A stretch of 34,343 nt of DNA from Candidatus Altarchaeota archaeon (lineage in GTDB: Archaea; Altiarchaeota; Altiarchaeia; IMC4; QMZM01): the NCBI GenBank assembly GCA_016931955.1, contig JAFGDV010000040.1:1-34343 (forward strand), read 5' to 3'. Made by a program: the position numbers and the translations under genes. The notes beneath the pieces were generated by a model that searched no databases, was not told the origin of the DNA, and saw only the letters and a list, made by a program, of their open reading frames with translations. The stretch's first letter is position 1. Every line of letters starts with the position of its first letter. Below, in pieces: positions 7,972 through 15,321 of the stretch.

Positions 7972-8827
7972 CTTGATTACTTCCTAATGTTATCTTGACC
8001 CTCTCCCCCTCCTGCAGCTGCAGCTTCCCGTATTTCTCTGGGAGAAGTCTGACCAGATTTCGACCGAACATGAAGGAGATGCCTGCGAACCTTATGTTAT
8101 TAGCATACACTCCTGCACCATCTGTCTGGAAGACGCTCATGTAGCTTCCAACTCTGTTTATTTTACCTATTCTGATTTCATTAAAAAAAACCCCCTCCCC
8201 CGGATTGAATACTCCAAGAACACCGGCGTATCCTATGACTGTTGCACCGTCAACGAAGGTGTATATATCACCTACGCGAACGACGTTACCAAGATTCAAT
8301 GAAACCACGACGTTCCTCTCCGTTGTTCTCATGACAGTGCCCTCCAGCTCAGACACCTTCTTTTTCCCTGCTTCTTTCCTGAAGCAGGGCTCCAGCTCAA
8401 AGCCGCCTCTGGCGCGAACGTAATCCTGGAGGCTTCTGACTTCAAGGTGCAGGGCAGCATCAACCCAGAACGTGAAGTAGCCGTTCTTTATGAAACAACC
8501 TAATTCATCCCCTACATCAACTTTATCGCCTTCCCTGACTGATGGTTTTATGTGCATTATCTTGGCGACGTGGTTTCCTGCCCGGATCAACGTAAGGTAT
8601 TCTGGGAGGGATTCTCCACAGAGAGAGGGAGACTCGAATTCCATAGTCTCCAGGACAGTTCCATTGATGGGAGACAGCGCAGGGTCTCCGAAATCCCCTC
8701 CTTGGTATAAGTCCATCGCACGAAAATCGCTGTGAGCTGGAAAAGGGCTTCCCAGGAAGGTGTATTCCCAACCCCTCTCCGCATAGACTTCAACGTCTTT
8801 CGCTCTCGCTACCATATCCACTACCAT
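7952..8827 (-). CDS. Uncharacterised M23-like hybrid-barrel protein
   Basis: I do not recognise an experimentally known family. The 291-residue protein has a first half patterned like LytM/M23 peptidases: PAHSDFRAMD, SPINGTV, then VREGDKVDVGDELG and ALHLEVR. These parallel the H-x-D, G-x-V, V-x-x-G-D and LHxEv elements of that fold. The usual HLH is ALH, so zinc catalysis is doubtful. The second half is predicted all-beta. No signal peptide is visible, so it is likely cytosolic and not a wall hydrolase. I start it at the ATG at 8827, with AAGGTG seven nt upstream and overlap with the preceding stop; the frame stays open to 8869. Its place between lipS1 and gcvH suggests a role in lipoyl transfer or assembly. 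Confidence 0.6.
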   Translation of the reverse strand: MVVDMVARAKDVEVYAERGWEYTFLGSPFPAHSDFRAMDLYQGGDFGDPALSPINGTVLETMEFESPSLCGESLPEYLTLIRAGNHVAKIMHIKPSVREGDKVDVGDELGCFIKNGYFTFWVDAALHLEVRSLQDYVRARGGFELEPCFRKEAGKKKVSELEGTVMRTTERNVVVSLNLGNVVRVGDIYTFVDGATVIGYAGVLGVFNPGEGVFFNEIRIGKINRVGSYMSVFQTDGAGVYANNIRFAGISFMFGRNLVRLLPEKYGKLQLQEGERVKITLGSNQDESRGL

Positions 8828-9753
8828 GAGCAACACCTTGACTCGTCTATTTCCTCTATTTCCAGACACAGTTCCTCAGCAGCCTCGTAAGCGCTCTTCG
8901 AAGGAACTGCTATCTTATTCACGCCGGACTTCACAGCCTCCCTATCCAATTCCAGACGATATCTGCCACCAGGACGCACACAGCTCAAGGAGATATTCTT
9001 TTCAGGATACATCAATCGGGCGATAGAGATTATCTTCGAAACATCTTCTATGGACGGGGGATCCACGTTCTCCATCTCTGTTCCCTCTGTTGGTATGAAT
9101 ACTACGATTACTATGTTGTCTGGGTCTATCTCCCTAAGCAGCTCTAATGCTTTAAGCTCTCCCCTGATCTTCCCATTATAAAGGCCCACGATTATGTGAG
9201 GGGATATGTTCTCTACCCCGAAATCCCTTAGATAATGCAGCGTTTTCTGATACTCTTCTGGGCCATAGTCTAGTCCCAATATCTCCTTTATGGTTTTCTT
9301 ATCTCCTATGACATCCGTAAGCGCGGCATCGATGAACCCCGAAACCTCATGAGCGTGTTTCTTATTCAATATGCCTGTGTGGGCGTTTATCTTTAACCCG
9401 GTTTCTCTTCTGATCTTCTTCAATGAGTCCTTGAATTCATATGTTGGAACCGAACCATCTCTCCGGCTGCCTCCGCTGACGACCAAACCCTTCACCTTAG
9501 ACCTCAACAACTCTAGGGCAAGTTTCTCCAATGATTCAGGAGAATCGACCTGGTGCATGTGCTCCAAGTAGTGAGTATTACAATGCTTGCATGAGAGTTC
9601 ACAACGTGTCTTAGTTATCGACACCGGATCGAATGGCCTCTTATAGAAGAGTATCTTGTTCCCCAGATTCTTGATTCTAGTATCAAAAGCAAGCTCCTGC
9701 AGTTTCTCCTTATCCTGTTTGAAGAAAACCTCTGCCTCCTGTAACGCAATCAT
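8821..9753 (-). CDS. Radical SAM protein, LipS1-like (copy 1)
   Basis: This 310-residue radical SAM enzyme has the cluster motif CELSCKHC (C51, C55, C58). The SGGSRRDG loop fits SAM binding. The C-terminus ends in CCSW, and a paired cysteine there could bind an auxiliary iron-sulfur cluster that gives up sulfur. In Thermococcus and in sulfur oxidisers two radical SAM proteins, LipS1 and LipS2, together form a non-LipA lipoyl synthase. This protein fits LipS1 by length and context. A paralog lies at the other end of the operon. The ATG at 9753 has GAGGTGG seven nt upstream; the in-frame TTG at 9759 is too close to that site. A 65-bp gap separates it from the preceding lipoprotein gene. Confidence 0.8.
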   Translation of the reverse strand: MIALQEAEVFFKQDKEKLQELAFDTRIKNLGNKILFYKRPFDPVSITKTRCELSCKHCNTHYLEHMHQVDSPESLEKLALELLRSKVKGLVVSGGSRRDGSVPTYEFKDSLKKIRRETGLKINAHTGILNKKHAHEVSGFIDAALTDVIGDKKTIKEILGLDYGPEEYQKTLHYLRDFGVENISPHIIVGLYNGKIRGELKALELLREIDPDNIVIVVFIPTEGTEMENVDPPSIEDVSKIISIARLMYPEKNISLSCVRPGGRYRLELDREAVKSGVNKIAVPSKSAYEAAEELCLEIEEIDESRCCSW

Positions 9754-9818
9754 CTTCAATCCACCTCTACGGAATCAAAACATTAATTAAGATTTTCTGC
9801 CCATGACTTAATAAACTT

Positions 9819-11060
9819 TTACTCCGATCTTGATTTATTCAAAGCAAGCCCTTTAATGGTTTCATAGTTCCCGAAATAGAGGCTATTATATGTCCCATAT
9901 CTGCCGTACGTGAGTTTTTTTGCCCCCGAACCCATGAAGCCACCATGCACAGGATAGACAAAGATCATCCCACTCTCCTCAAAGAATCCATCCATTTCCT
10001 CAAGAACTTCATTCTGCTCTGAGGTGCTCAGTCTCTGACTGAACACAGCTAAGGGCGTATCATCTTTACTACTCCAGTCAAGAAAAACGAAAACAGGAAA
10101 ATCTCCACCCATCTTTTCTCTCACCTTAACTATGAGATCGTCCCATTTTTCCCTGTCAAGTACTCTTCTTTCGATTTCTTTTCCTGAAGGAGTCGCAGTC
10201 GCAAAATCCAGATCAGGAGCGGCATGGGAAAACTCCGTAAATGTAACCCAGCTCCCCACATAGATGCGTTTCTGATACTTTGAGTAACCGTATTCGTGTA
10301 TTCTATCGACTAACCTGGATGCTGATTCCATCCATTCCCCCACAAAGGGGTGGTTGGGCTCTATTCTTCCGGCTCTCACCAGTATAGACGGCGGACCGAA
10401 GAATCCATCAATCCAAATAGCATCTGCTCCGCAGTCTATCTGTTTTTTCGCCCAATCCAAAAAAAGCTCCTGGACGTCTTCATTCGTCAGATCGGGATAG
10501 TATCCCTCAAACCTCTGTATCTCCATAAATTGCTCTATTTCTTCAGGGGAAACAGGCAGATCCCATTTAGAGGGATTAAATGCCATCGAATTAAGCTCCT
10601 CTCTGGTGAAGGGTCTGCCTGTTTTAGGATTCATCTCTCCTTCAGTGAGGCGTTGAGCAGGTATGGCGCCGCAAAAAATCACTTCAGGTTTTTCCTTCTT
10701 TATCTCAGTTATGGTTGTTTTAAGATCCTGGTAACTGTAACCATCCTTTGCGCCAGAATCTGGACAAGGCGCCCACTTCCAAAAACCCCTGAATATGAAA
10801 TCGGTGCGAGTCTCCCTAAGCTGAGCGGTAACCTCATCAACACTCCAACCAACAGCAACATAATCAGTCACCCTCTCATAGAGAGAGGCGACTTTGACCT
10901 GAGAAAGCTCTGTTTTTGGGGGTATCATTGTTGTAGTAGTCACTGCTGTAGTTGTTGTAGTCACCACCGTAGTTGTTGTCGACTTAGACCTGAACCTATG
11001 CAAACAACCAGTAAGCAAAACAATAACCAACACCCCTACAATCAAGATTTTCTTGTTCAT
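9819..11060 (-). CDS. Putative lipoprotein with Thr-rich stalk and TIM-barrel-like domain
   Basis: This 413-residue exported protein has a signal peptide with hydrophobic core (ILIVGVLVIVLL) and a lipobox-like LTGC, so lipid anchoring at residue 19 is likely. A threonine-rich stalk follows (about residues 26-46), a probable O-glycosylation target. The rest alternates strands and helices like a TIM barrel, with DFIFRGFWKW, DAIWIDGFFGP and FPVFVFLDW as candidate strand ends bearing acidic and aromatic residues. This is reminiscent of glycoside-hydrolase-like barrels, but I cannot name a family. The ATG overlaps the LipS2 stop (ATGA), so it is co-translated with the lipoylation genes although its location is outside the cell. 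Confidence 0.65.
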   Translation of the reverse strand: MNKKILIVGVLVIVLLTGCLHRFRSKSTTTTVVTTTTTAVTTTTMIPPKTELSQVKVASLYERVTDYVAVGWSVDEVTAQLRETRTDFIFRGFWKWAPCPDSGAKDGYSYQDLKTTITEIKKEKPEVIFCGAIPAQRLTEGEMNPKTGRPFTREELNSMAFNPSKWDLPVSPEEIEQFMEIQRFEGYYPDLTNEDVQELFLDWAKKQIDCGADAIWIDGFFGPPSILVRAGRIEPNHPFVGEWMESASRLVDRIHEYGYSKYQKRIYVGSWVTFTEFSHAAPDLDFATATPSGKEIERRVLDREKWDDLIVKVREKMGGDFPVFVFLDWSSKDDTPLAVFSQRLSTSEQNEVLEEMDGFFEESGMIFVYPVHGGFMGSGAKKLTYGRYGTYNSLYFGNYETIKGLALNKSRSE

Positions 11061-12037
11061 TTTTTCAGCTGCTCTTTCACTAGTTTGATTTCGTCTCTGG
11101 TGAGAGGTCTGGGAAAATTATAGATCACGCCACCAGGAGACTCAGTCGAATACGGACGATTACAGTCAGGGCAACCCCTCGTCAAAAAAGGCCTCCCAGA
11201 GGATATCGTCTCCTCTAAAACAGAATCCTCAACGCCGAAGTCAACTATCCTATCCTCACTGAACCGCATCCGGTCAAAGCGGGAGAGCCCAGACTCGATG
11301 AGATACGAAGCAAGCTGAATCCTCCTATAATGGCCGATCGACGGAACATCCCCTCGAAGCTGAGAAAAAGGAATAGGAGTGTAGGCGAATAATGCGGAGT
11401 ATATCCCTTTATCAGAAAGCGACTGGATAAGATGTACAGCATCCCTCTCCGTCTCCCCTAAGCCGAGAATAAGGTGGGTTCCAACATTACCTCTATTGAA
11501 GACCTCCAAGGCCTCATCCAAGGCCTTTATATGACCCCCCCAGGTGTAGGGACAGAAAGCTTGCATGCCCTTTATCCCATCGAAAATCGCTTCAGTTACG
11601 GCATCCAATGGGATCACAAGCCTATCTACACCCAAGGCCTTAAGCTCCTCAAAACTATTCTTAGGGAAGGGAAAAATAGAGACAGAGATCGGGATACTTG
11701 AACCCTCCCTTATTTCCTTAACCAGATACACTAGATCATCAAACATGCTCTGGTAGTTCATGGTCTGAATACACGCCCCCCTAAGAAGACCATGCTCGTA
11801 CGCCTTCATAAGCCGAGATACGATCTCCTGAGTATCTCTAGGAGGATACAGGCCGCGGGCTATATGCTCAGCATTCGCAGAAGAATCCCTGGCTTGAGCG
11901 CAGAATCTACAATTCGAAAGACACTTACCAGAGTGATAGGTCTGAAGATACGCCGTAGTTGGGTCTGCCTCAGTCGCTAATATCTCCAACCCCAGCACCC
12001 TCAAAGTGCCCATGGAAACCCTGACCTTCTCCCTCAT
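11057..12037 (-). CDS. Radical SAM protein, LipS2-like
   Basis: This 326-residue protein resembles biotin synthase in its cluster motif CLSNCRFCAQAR (C39, C43, C46) and in the HLILGLGETERDAV segment. It has a distinctive C-terminal CPDCNRPYSTESPGG (C289, C292) that may bind an auxiliary cluster. This combination matches the LipS2 partner of the two-component archaeal lipoyl synthase described in Thermococcus kodakarensis. No bioF, bioA or bioD neighbours argue for biotin, while lipoate ligases lie directly upstream. The ATG overlaps the LplA stop in ATGA, and its own stop overlaps the next start in the same way. I infer that it inserts sulfur into octanoyl-GcvH together with LipS1. Confidence 0.82.
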   Translation of the reverse strand: MREKVRVSMGTLRVLGLEILATEADPTTAYLQTYHSGKCLSNCRFCAQARDSSANAEHIARGLYPPRDTQEIVSRLMKAYEHGLLRGACIQTMNYQSMFDDLVYLVKEIREGSSIPISVSIFPFPKNSFEELKALGVDRLVIPLDAVTEAIFDGIKGMQAFCPYTWGGHIKALDEALEVFNRGNVGTHLILGLGETERDAVHLIQSLSDKGIYSALFAYTPIPFSQLRGDVPSIGHYRRIQLASYLIESGLSRFDRMRFSEDRIVDFGVEDSVLEETISSGRPFLTRGCPDCNRPYSTESPGGVIYNFPRPLTRDEIKLVKEQLKK

Positions 12038-12861
12038 CTTCCGCCCAAATCCTTAAGTTCAGGGCTCACCTCATATGAGCCGGTGGAGCGGGTTCTACCC
12101 CGAGTGTAACGGAAAATCCATTCCTCATCGTAGTACTTCGGCAGCAGCTTTTCTGCTAGCTTTTTCTCCTCCTTAGTCATATTGTCTTCCACCAAGCGGG
12201 TGTTGAAGGTCTTCTCGAAGCCGTATTTCAAAGACTCTTCCACATCGCTGAGTGGGACCTTTCGCCCAAGCTGCCTGTTAAGGTCCGTCAACCTCTCCTC
12301 AATCGACTTAATACCCTTATCAGAGATCTTCTCCAAGGGTATGTTACAGCAGAGAAGCATCTCCTTTATGTTGAAGTCCACCAGCAGGGTGCCATGCTGT
12401 AATAACACACGATTACCCCTGGTCTGAGCGGAACCTGAGATCTTCTTACCATTACATAAGACATCGTTTATGGGCTTGAATTCGCCCCGTAAACCATACT
12501 TCTCCAAGGCGTGGACAACTATGGAACACACCCTTTCATAGGATTCGGTAACATCTAGGGGGATCTCTCCGCTCTCCAAGCTGCCGATGAAGCCATACTG
12601 TACCTGAGAGCTCTCGGATGCGAACGCCATACCACCGCCAGAGATCCTCCTAGTGACATGATAATCCAATTCCCTGCAGCGTTCAAGATTCAACTCCCTC
12701 TCAATCAACTGAGAATAACCCATTATGATAGACTTCACCGGAGTCCAAAGAAATCCAATGCTATCCCCAGTACGGTCAGCTATCCGGAAAAGTGCCTCAT
12801 TCGCCGCCATAATCCTGTAGGGATCAATCAAACCAAAATTCATGAACCTTAATTCATCCAT
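12034..12861 (-). CDS. lplA: Lipoate/octanoate-protein ligase, LplA type (copy 1)
   Basis: This 275-residue protein has the LplA catalytic-domain motifs: TRRISGGGMAF for the acyl-AMP binding loop, NDVLCNGKKISGSAQ with the catalytic lysine, and HGTLLVDFN. The enzyme activates lipoate or octanoate with ATP and transfers it to the carrier lysine. The C-terminal region is short of the bacterial LplA accessory domain, which is encoded separately just upstream as an LplB-like gene. I start at the ATG at 12861, with AGGTGA five nt upstream; a GTG at 12870 and an ATG at 12843 are alternatives. It sits between LplB and LipS2 with overlaps on both sides. Confidence 0.9.
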   Translation of the reverse strand: MDELRFMNFGLIDPYRIMAANEALFRIADRTGDSIGFLWTPVKSIIMGYSQLIERELNLERCRELDYHVTRRISGGGMAFASESSQVQYGFIGSLESGEIPLDVTESYERVCSIVVHALEKYGLRGEFKPINDVLCNGKKISGSAQTRGNRVLLQHGTLLVDFNIKEMLLCCNIPLEKISDKGIKSIEERLTDLNRQLGRKVPLSDVEESLKYGFEKTFNTRLVEDNMTKEEKKLAEKLLPKYYDEEWIFRYTRGRTRSTGSYEVSPELKDLGGR

Positions 12862-13156
12862 CTCGCTCACCTATCGCCTTCATTATCGCCTCGGTGAAGT
12901 CCTCAGGATAGGTCTTGGGGGACTGAAAGACGTTGTTATTGAAGAACGCCTTCAGCCGCTCAAGGACCTCCTCTCTCTTAGCCTTCACACCCATCAAGGC
13001 TTTTTCCATCTTATCTATGAAGTGCTCCGGCGTAAGGATGAAATCGCCCGAGATTATGATGTCCTCAATCCTACCGTCTTCAACCCTCACCAGTGCACGA
13101 ATCAAGCCGCTCCTCGCCTTATACAATCCCTCACGCATACCCTCCAGCGTATCCAT
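12854..13156 (-). CDS. lplB: LplB-like lipoate ligase accessory subunit
   Basis: This protein of about 100 residues matches the accessory (C-terminal) domain of lipoate ligase. ARSGLIRALVRVEDGRIEDI followed by ISGDF is the hallmark segment, and HFIDKMEKALMGV fits the following helix. In Thermoplasma the ligase is split into LplA and LplB, both needed for lipoate activation. The subunit here lies between two LplA paralogs and could serve either. The start is uncertain: the ATG at 13156 lacks a Shine-Dalgarno site, and the frame runs on to a GTG at 13201 inside the upstream gene. The stop overlaps the next start. Confidence 0.8.
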   Translation of the reverse strand: MDTLEGMREGLYKARSGLIRALVRVEDGRIEDIIISGDFILTPEHFIDKMEKALMGVKAKREEVLERLKAFFNNNVFQSPKTYPEDFTEAIMKAIGERDG

Positions 13157-13170
13157 AACTAAAATTACGT

Positions 13171-13965
13171 TTAGGTTCTTAAATTCCGTTTCCTCCTCCA
13201 CTCCCTCAGATCAGCACGGAAAATCCATTCATCAGTCAAGTATTTATTTCTAAGATTCTCTGCCAGCTCCAACTCATGGTCAGTCAATGCACCCTCATAA
13301 GCTTCACCCAGGATGTGTTCAAAGCCACCGAGTAAGGCCTTCTTGACCTCATCCATCGTGATACCCTCAACCTCCCTTCTCAGACAAGTCATGCCCTCCT
13401 CGGGTTTCCTTATCCCCTCCCTAAGATTCTTGACTGGGTTCTTGAGGAGAAAACACATGGTCTTGAAGTCGAAATCAACGAGTAAACTGCCCGAGGAGTT
13501 GACCACGCCCTTCGAAGTCAGCTGCCCGCTGCCTGAGATCTTTCTTCCGTTAGCGTAGACGCTGAACCTTTCATCATCAATAACGGCGTCGCCTACGCCA
13601 AGGGAATTCAAGGCGGCTATCACTCCGTTCAAGATAAACCTGTAGACCTCTCTGGGACCATAGGGCATTCCATCCCGATCCTCCCGGAAGATTACATTAT
13701 ATATAATCTGGTTTTCATCGCAGAAGCCTGTTCCCCCGCCGAGAACCCTCCTGACTATTGGAATCTCCATACGCTTACAGCGATCAACGTGGAGGTCTTC
13801 ATATGCTTTCTGGTGGTAGCCGATGTAGACTGCAGGCTTAATAGGACGCCAGAAGAGGAGGGTATCGTCCACGAGATCCTGTCTTATGGAATCCATCACA
13901 GCCTCAAAAATCGCTGGACCAAGAACACCATCCACCTTATCCAAGCCGATGAAACGCCACTTCAT
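13171..13965 (-). CDS. Lipoate/octanoate-protein ligase, LplA type (copy 2)
   Basis: This is a second LplA-family protein, 264 residues. Its motifs are VRRVLGGGTGF, ANGRKISGSGQLTSKG with the catalytic lysine, and SGSLLVDFDF. Differences from copy 1 include VLGGG in place of ISGGG and DERFSVYANG in place of NDVLCNG, so substrate or carrier specificity may have diverged. Both copies end in a similar EEWIFR or DEWIFR segment. The ATG at 13965 forms an ATGA overlap with the stop of the upstream radical SAM gene; the longer open frame to 13995 has no support. It could be the sLpl(A) type associated with LipS1/LipS2, which would attach octanoate before sulfur insertion. Confidence 0.88.
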   Translation of the reverse strand: MKWRFIGLDKVDGVLGPAIFEAVMDSIRQDLVDDTLLFWRPIKPAVYIGYHQKAYEDLHVDRCKRMEIPIVRRVLGGGTGFCDENQIIYNVIFREDRDGMPYGPREVYRFILNGVIAALNSLGVGDAVIDDERFSVYANGRKISGSGQLTSKGVVNSSGSLLVDFDFKTMCFLLKNPVKNLREGIRKPEEGMTCLRREVEGITMDEVKKALLGGFEHILGEAYEGALTDHELELAENLRNKYLTDEWIFRADLREWRRKRNLRT

Positions 13966-14870
13966 TGTAATTGCTCTGGGAGTAACGCACAACATGCGTG
14001 GAACTCCCTGACCCCCAGACCAAATTTCTCCGCCTCCATGTACGCTGTAGGAGTTGGAACGGCGATGCTGTTGACGCCCGCCCGTACAGCAAGCCTGTCT
14101 ATTTCAGCCCTTACATCGCCTTTTCCACGAGCACAGCCCAAAGACACAAAGGATTCTGGGAATCTCAGCCTGGCCTTGCATAAGACTTCAACAACATCTA
14201 TGGCATTAATCCTCACATCCTCCATCTGAGTTCCAATTATGTTAGTCAAACCAATCACGACAATGTTTGAAGGTTTTATCGAAGAGATTATGTCAAGGGC
14301 AGAATACTCATGGAAGAGCCTGCCATGATGCAAGCCAACACAGATATGTGGGGCAATATTTTTTACCCCAGCCCTCTGAAGCGCCTTAAGAGTCCGCCTG
14401 TAGTCTTCAGGATAGAGCTCTATTCCATAGATCTCCTTCGTGGTTTCCTCCGAGCCGACGACGTCGACGCAGACACCATCCAAGCCAGAGTCCTTCAGAT
14501 CCCTAGCTTCCCTGCGGTTAATAACCCCCGTATGGGCGATAACCAGCATGCCAGTCTCATCCTTGATCCTGCGGACAGCATCCAAGAATGGGCTGAGAGG
14601 GACCTTGCCTTCCGGAGTGCATCCTCCAGTCAAGAGGACGCCGGTTGAGCCGTTTCTGTGGAATCTAACACACAGATTCACGAGCTCCTTAGGCGTCAAC
14701 GCAGGAGTGAGCCGCTCAATAAGCCTCCTCCCACAATGTTTACAATTCAGGGCACATGATGAGCTAGTGACGGAGACTGCTGGAAAAAAATCCGATGTAT
14801 AGTAGAAATTAATCCCCCTCCCAAAGTTTTTGTATGAGAGTTCCCTGGATTCCTCAATCAACGCATCCAT
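13962..14870 (-). CDS. Radical SAM protein, LipS1-like (copy 2)
   Basis: This 302-residue radical SAM protein is paralogous to the copy at 8821-9753. Shared landmarks are the cluster motif CALNCKHC (C39, C43, C46), LLTGGCTPEGKVP, AHTGVINRREA and the order of segments to the C-terminus. It also has a Cys pair near the end (FHACCALLPEQ), suggesting an auxiliary cluster. It is the first gene of the operon. I prefer the ATG at 14870; a TTG at 14876 is possible. An AT-rich box about 22 nt upstream suggests a leaderless transcript. Either this copy or copy 1 could be the working LipS1 partner of LipS2. Confidence 0.8.
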   Translation of the reverse strand: MDALIEESRELSYKNFGRGINFYYTSDFFPAVSVTSSSCALNCKHCGRRLIERLTPALTPKELVNLCVRFHRNGSTGVLLTGGCTPEGKVPLSPFLDAVRRIKDETGMLVIAHTGVINRREARDLKDSGLDGVCVDVVGSEETTKEIYGIELYPEDYRRTLKALQRAGVKNIAPHICVGLHHGRLFHEYSALDIISSIKPSNIVVIGLTNIIGTQMEDVRINAIDVVEVLCKARLRFPESFVSLGCARGKGDVRAEIDRLAVRAGVNSIAVPTPTAYMEAEKFGLGVREFHACCALLPEQLQ

Positions 14871-14887
14871 CAGCAAATAATAAAGGG

Positions 14888-14895
14888 ATTAAAAG
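14888..14895 (-). promoter_or_regulatory. TATA-like box for the lipoylation operon
   Basis: CTTTTAAT on the minus strand lies 18-25 nt before the ATG at 14870, preceded by a T/C-rich stretch. The spacing fits a leaderless start at or next to the ATG. It is the only promoter-like site I see for the nine overlapping genes, apart from the short gap at 9754-9818. Confidence 0.4.
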
Positions 14896-14910
14896 AAAAA
14901 AGAGGGACTA

Positions 14911-15237
14911 TTAAGCCTTATCATCCAGTTCAAGCTCCACCCCACCAACAGCCTTAGCTATGATGTTATAGAAAAACGCATATATTGCGCCGAACACACC
15001 CGATAGTATCGCATACACGATGGATGCTACAATCACTACTACAATACCTATGACGATCAACATAATGCCGCCCATTGCAGCCTCTTCGCCCCCTTGCATA
15101 AACGCAAACATGGACAAACCCATAAGACCAAAGATTATCGCACATACCAGACCAATAATGAAACCAATAACCAACCCTACAACCGCAAATATCTTAAAAA
15201 CAGAAAGCACGCCAAACCTCTTAACGATTTTTTTCAA
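14911..15237 (-). CDS. Small membrane protein with DUF3566-like ending
   Basis: This protein of about 108 residues has two long hydrophobic regions, each able to span the membrane once or twice. They are separated by a short loop with an acidic pair (GGEEAAMGG). The C-terminal AFFYNIIAKAVGGVELELDD resembles the end of DUF3566-type proteins, where a YN-x3-A-x2-GG-[VI]-E pattern is common; function is unknown. Several starts are possible: GTG at 15246 or 15243, or TTG at 15237. I prefer the TTG, which gives MKKIVKRFG and has AGGGGGG eight nt upstream. It is divergent from coaB. Confidence 0.65.
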   Translation of the reverse strand: MKKIVKRFGVLSVFKIFAVVGLVIGFIIGLVCAIIFGLMGLSMFAFMQGGEEAAMGGIMLIVIGIVVVIVASIVYAILSGVFGAIYAFFYNIIAKAVGGVELELDDKA

Positions 15238-15279
15238 AAACACCACCCCCCTAGATTTTTAGTATATTAGAGAACAGGG

Positions 15280-15286
15280 TTTAAAT
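15280..15286 (+). promoter_or_regulatory. TATA-like box before coaB
   Basis: TTTAAAT lies 36-42 nt before the CoaB ATG at 15322, which predicts a leader of roughly 13 nt. Being palindromic, it could also serve the divergent small membrane protein, whose Shine-Dalgarno site lies about 30 nt away. Confidence 0.35.
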
Positions 15287-15321
15287 GCCCTTTTCCCTTA
15301 GGGATTCCAATAACCAATACA

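Noticed and set aside
10350..11123. A 257-codon plus-strand frame opposite the TIM-barrel lipoprotein
   Set aside because: It is rich in Ser, Cys and His as expected of an antisense shadow, and the minus-strand gene has a signal peptide, a lipobox and overlapping start/stop signals.
11057..12037. Biotin synthase (BioB)
   Set aside because: The cluster motif is similar, but the C-terminal CPDCNRP motif and the surrounding lipoate genes point to LipS2, and no other biotin gene is present.
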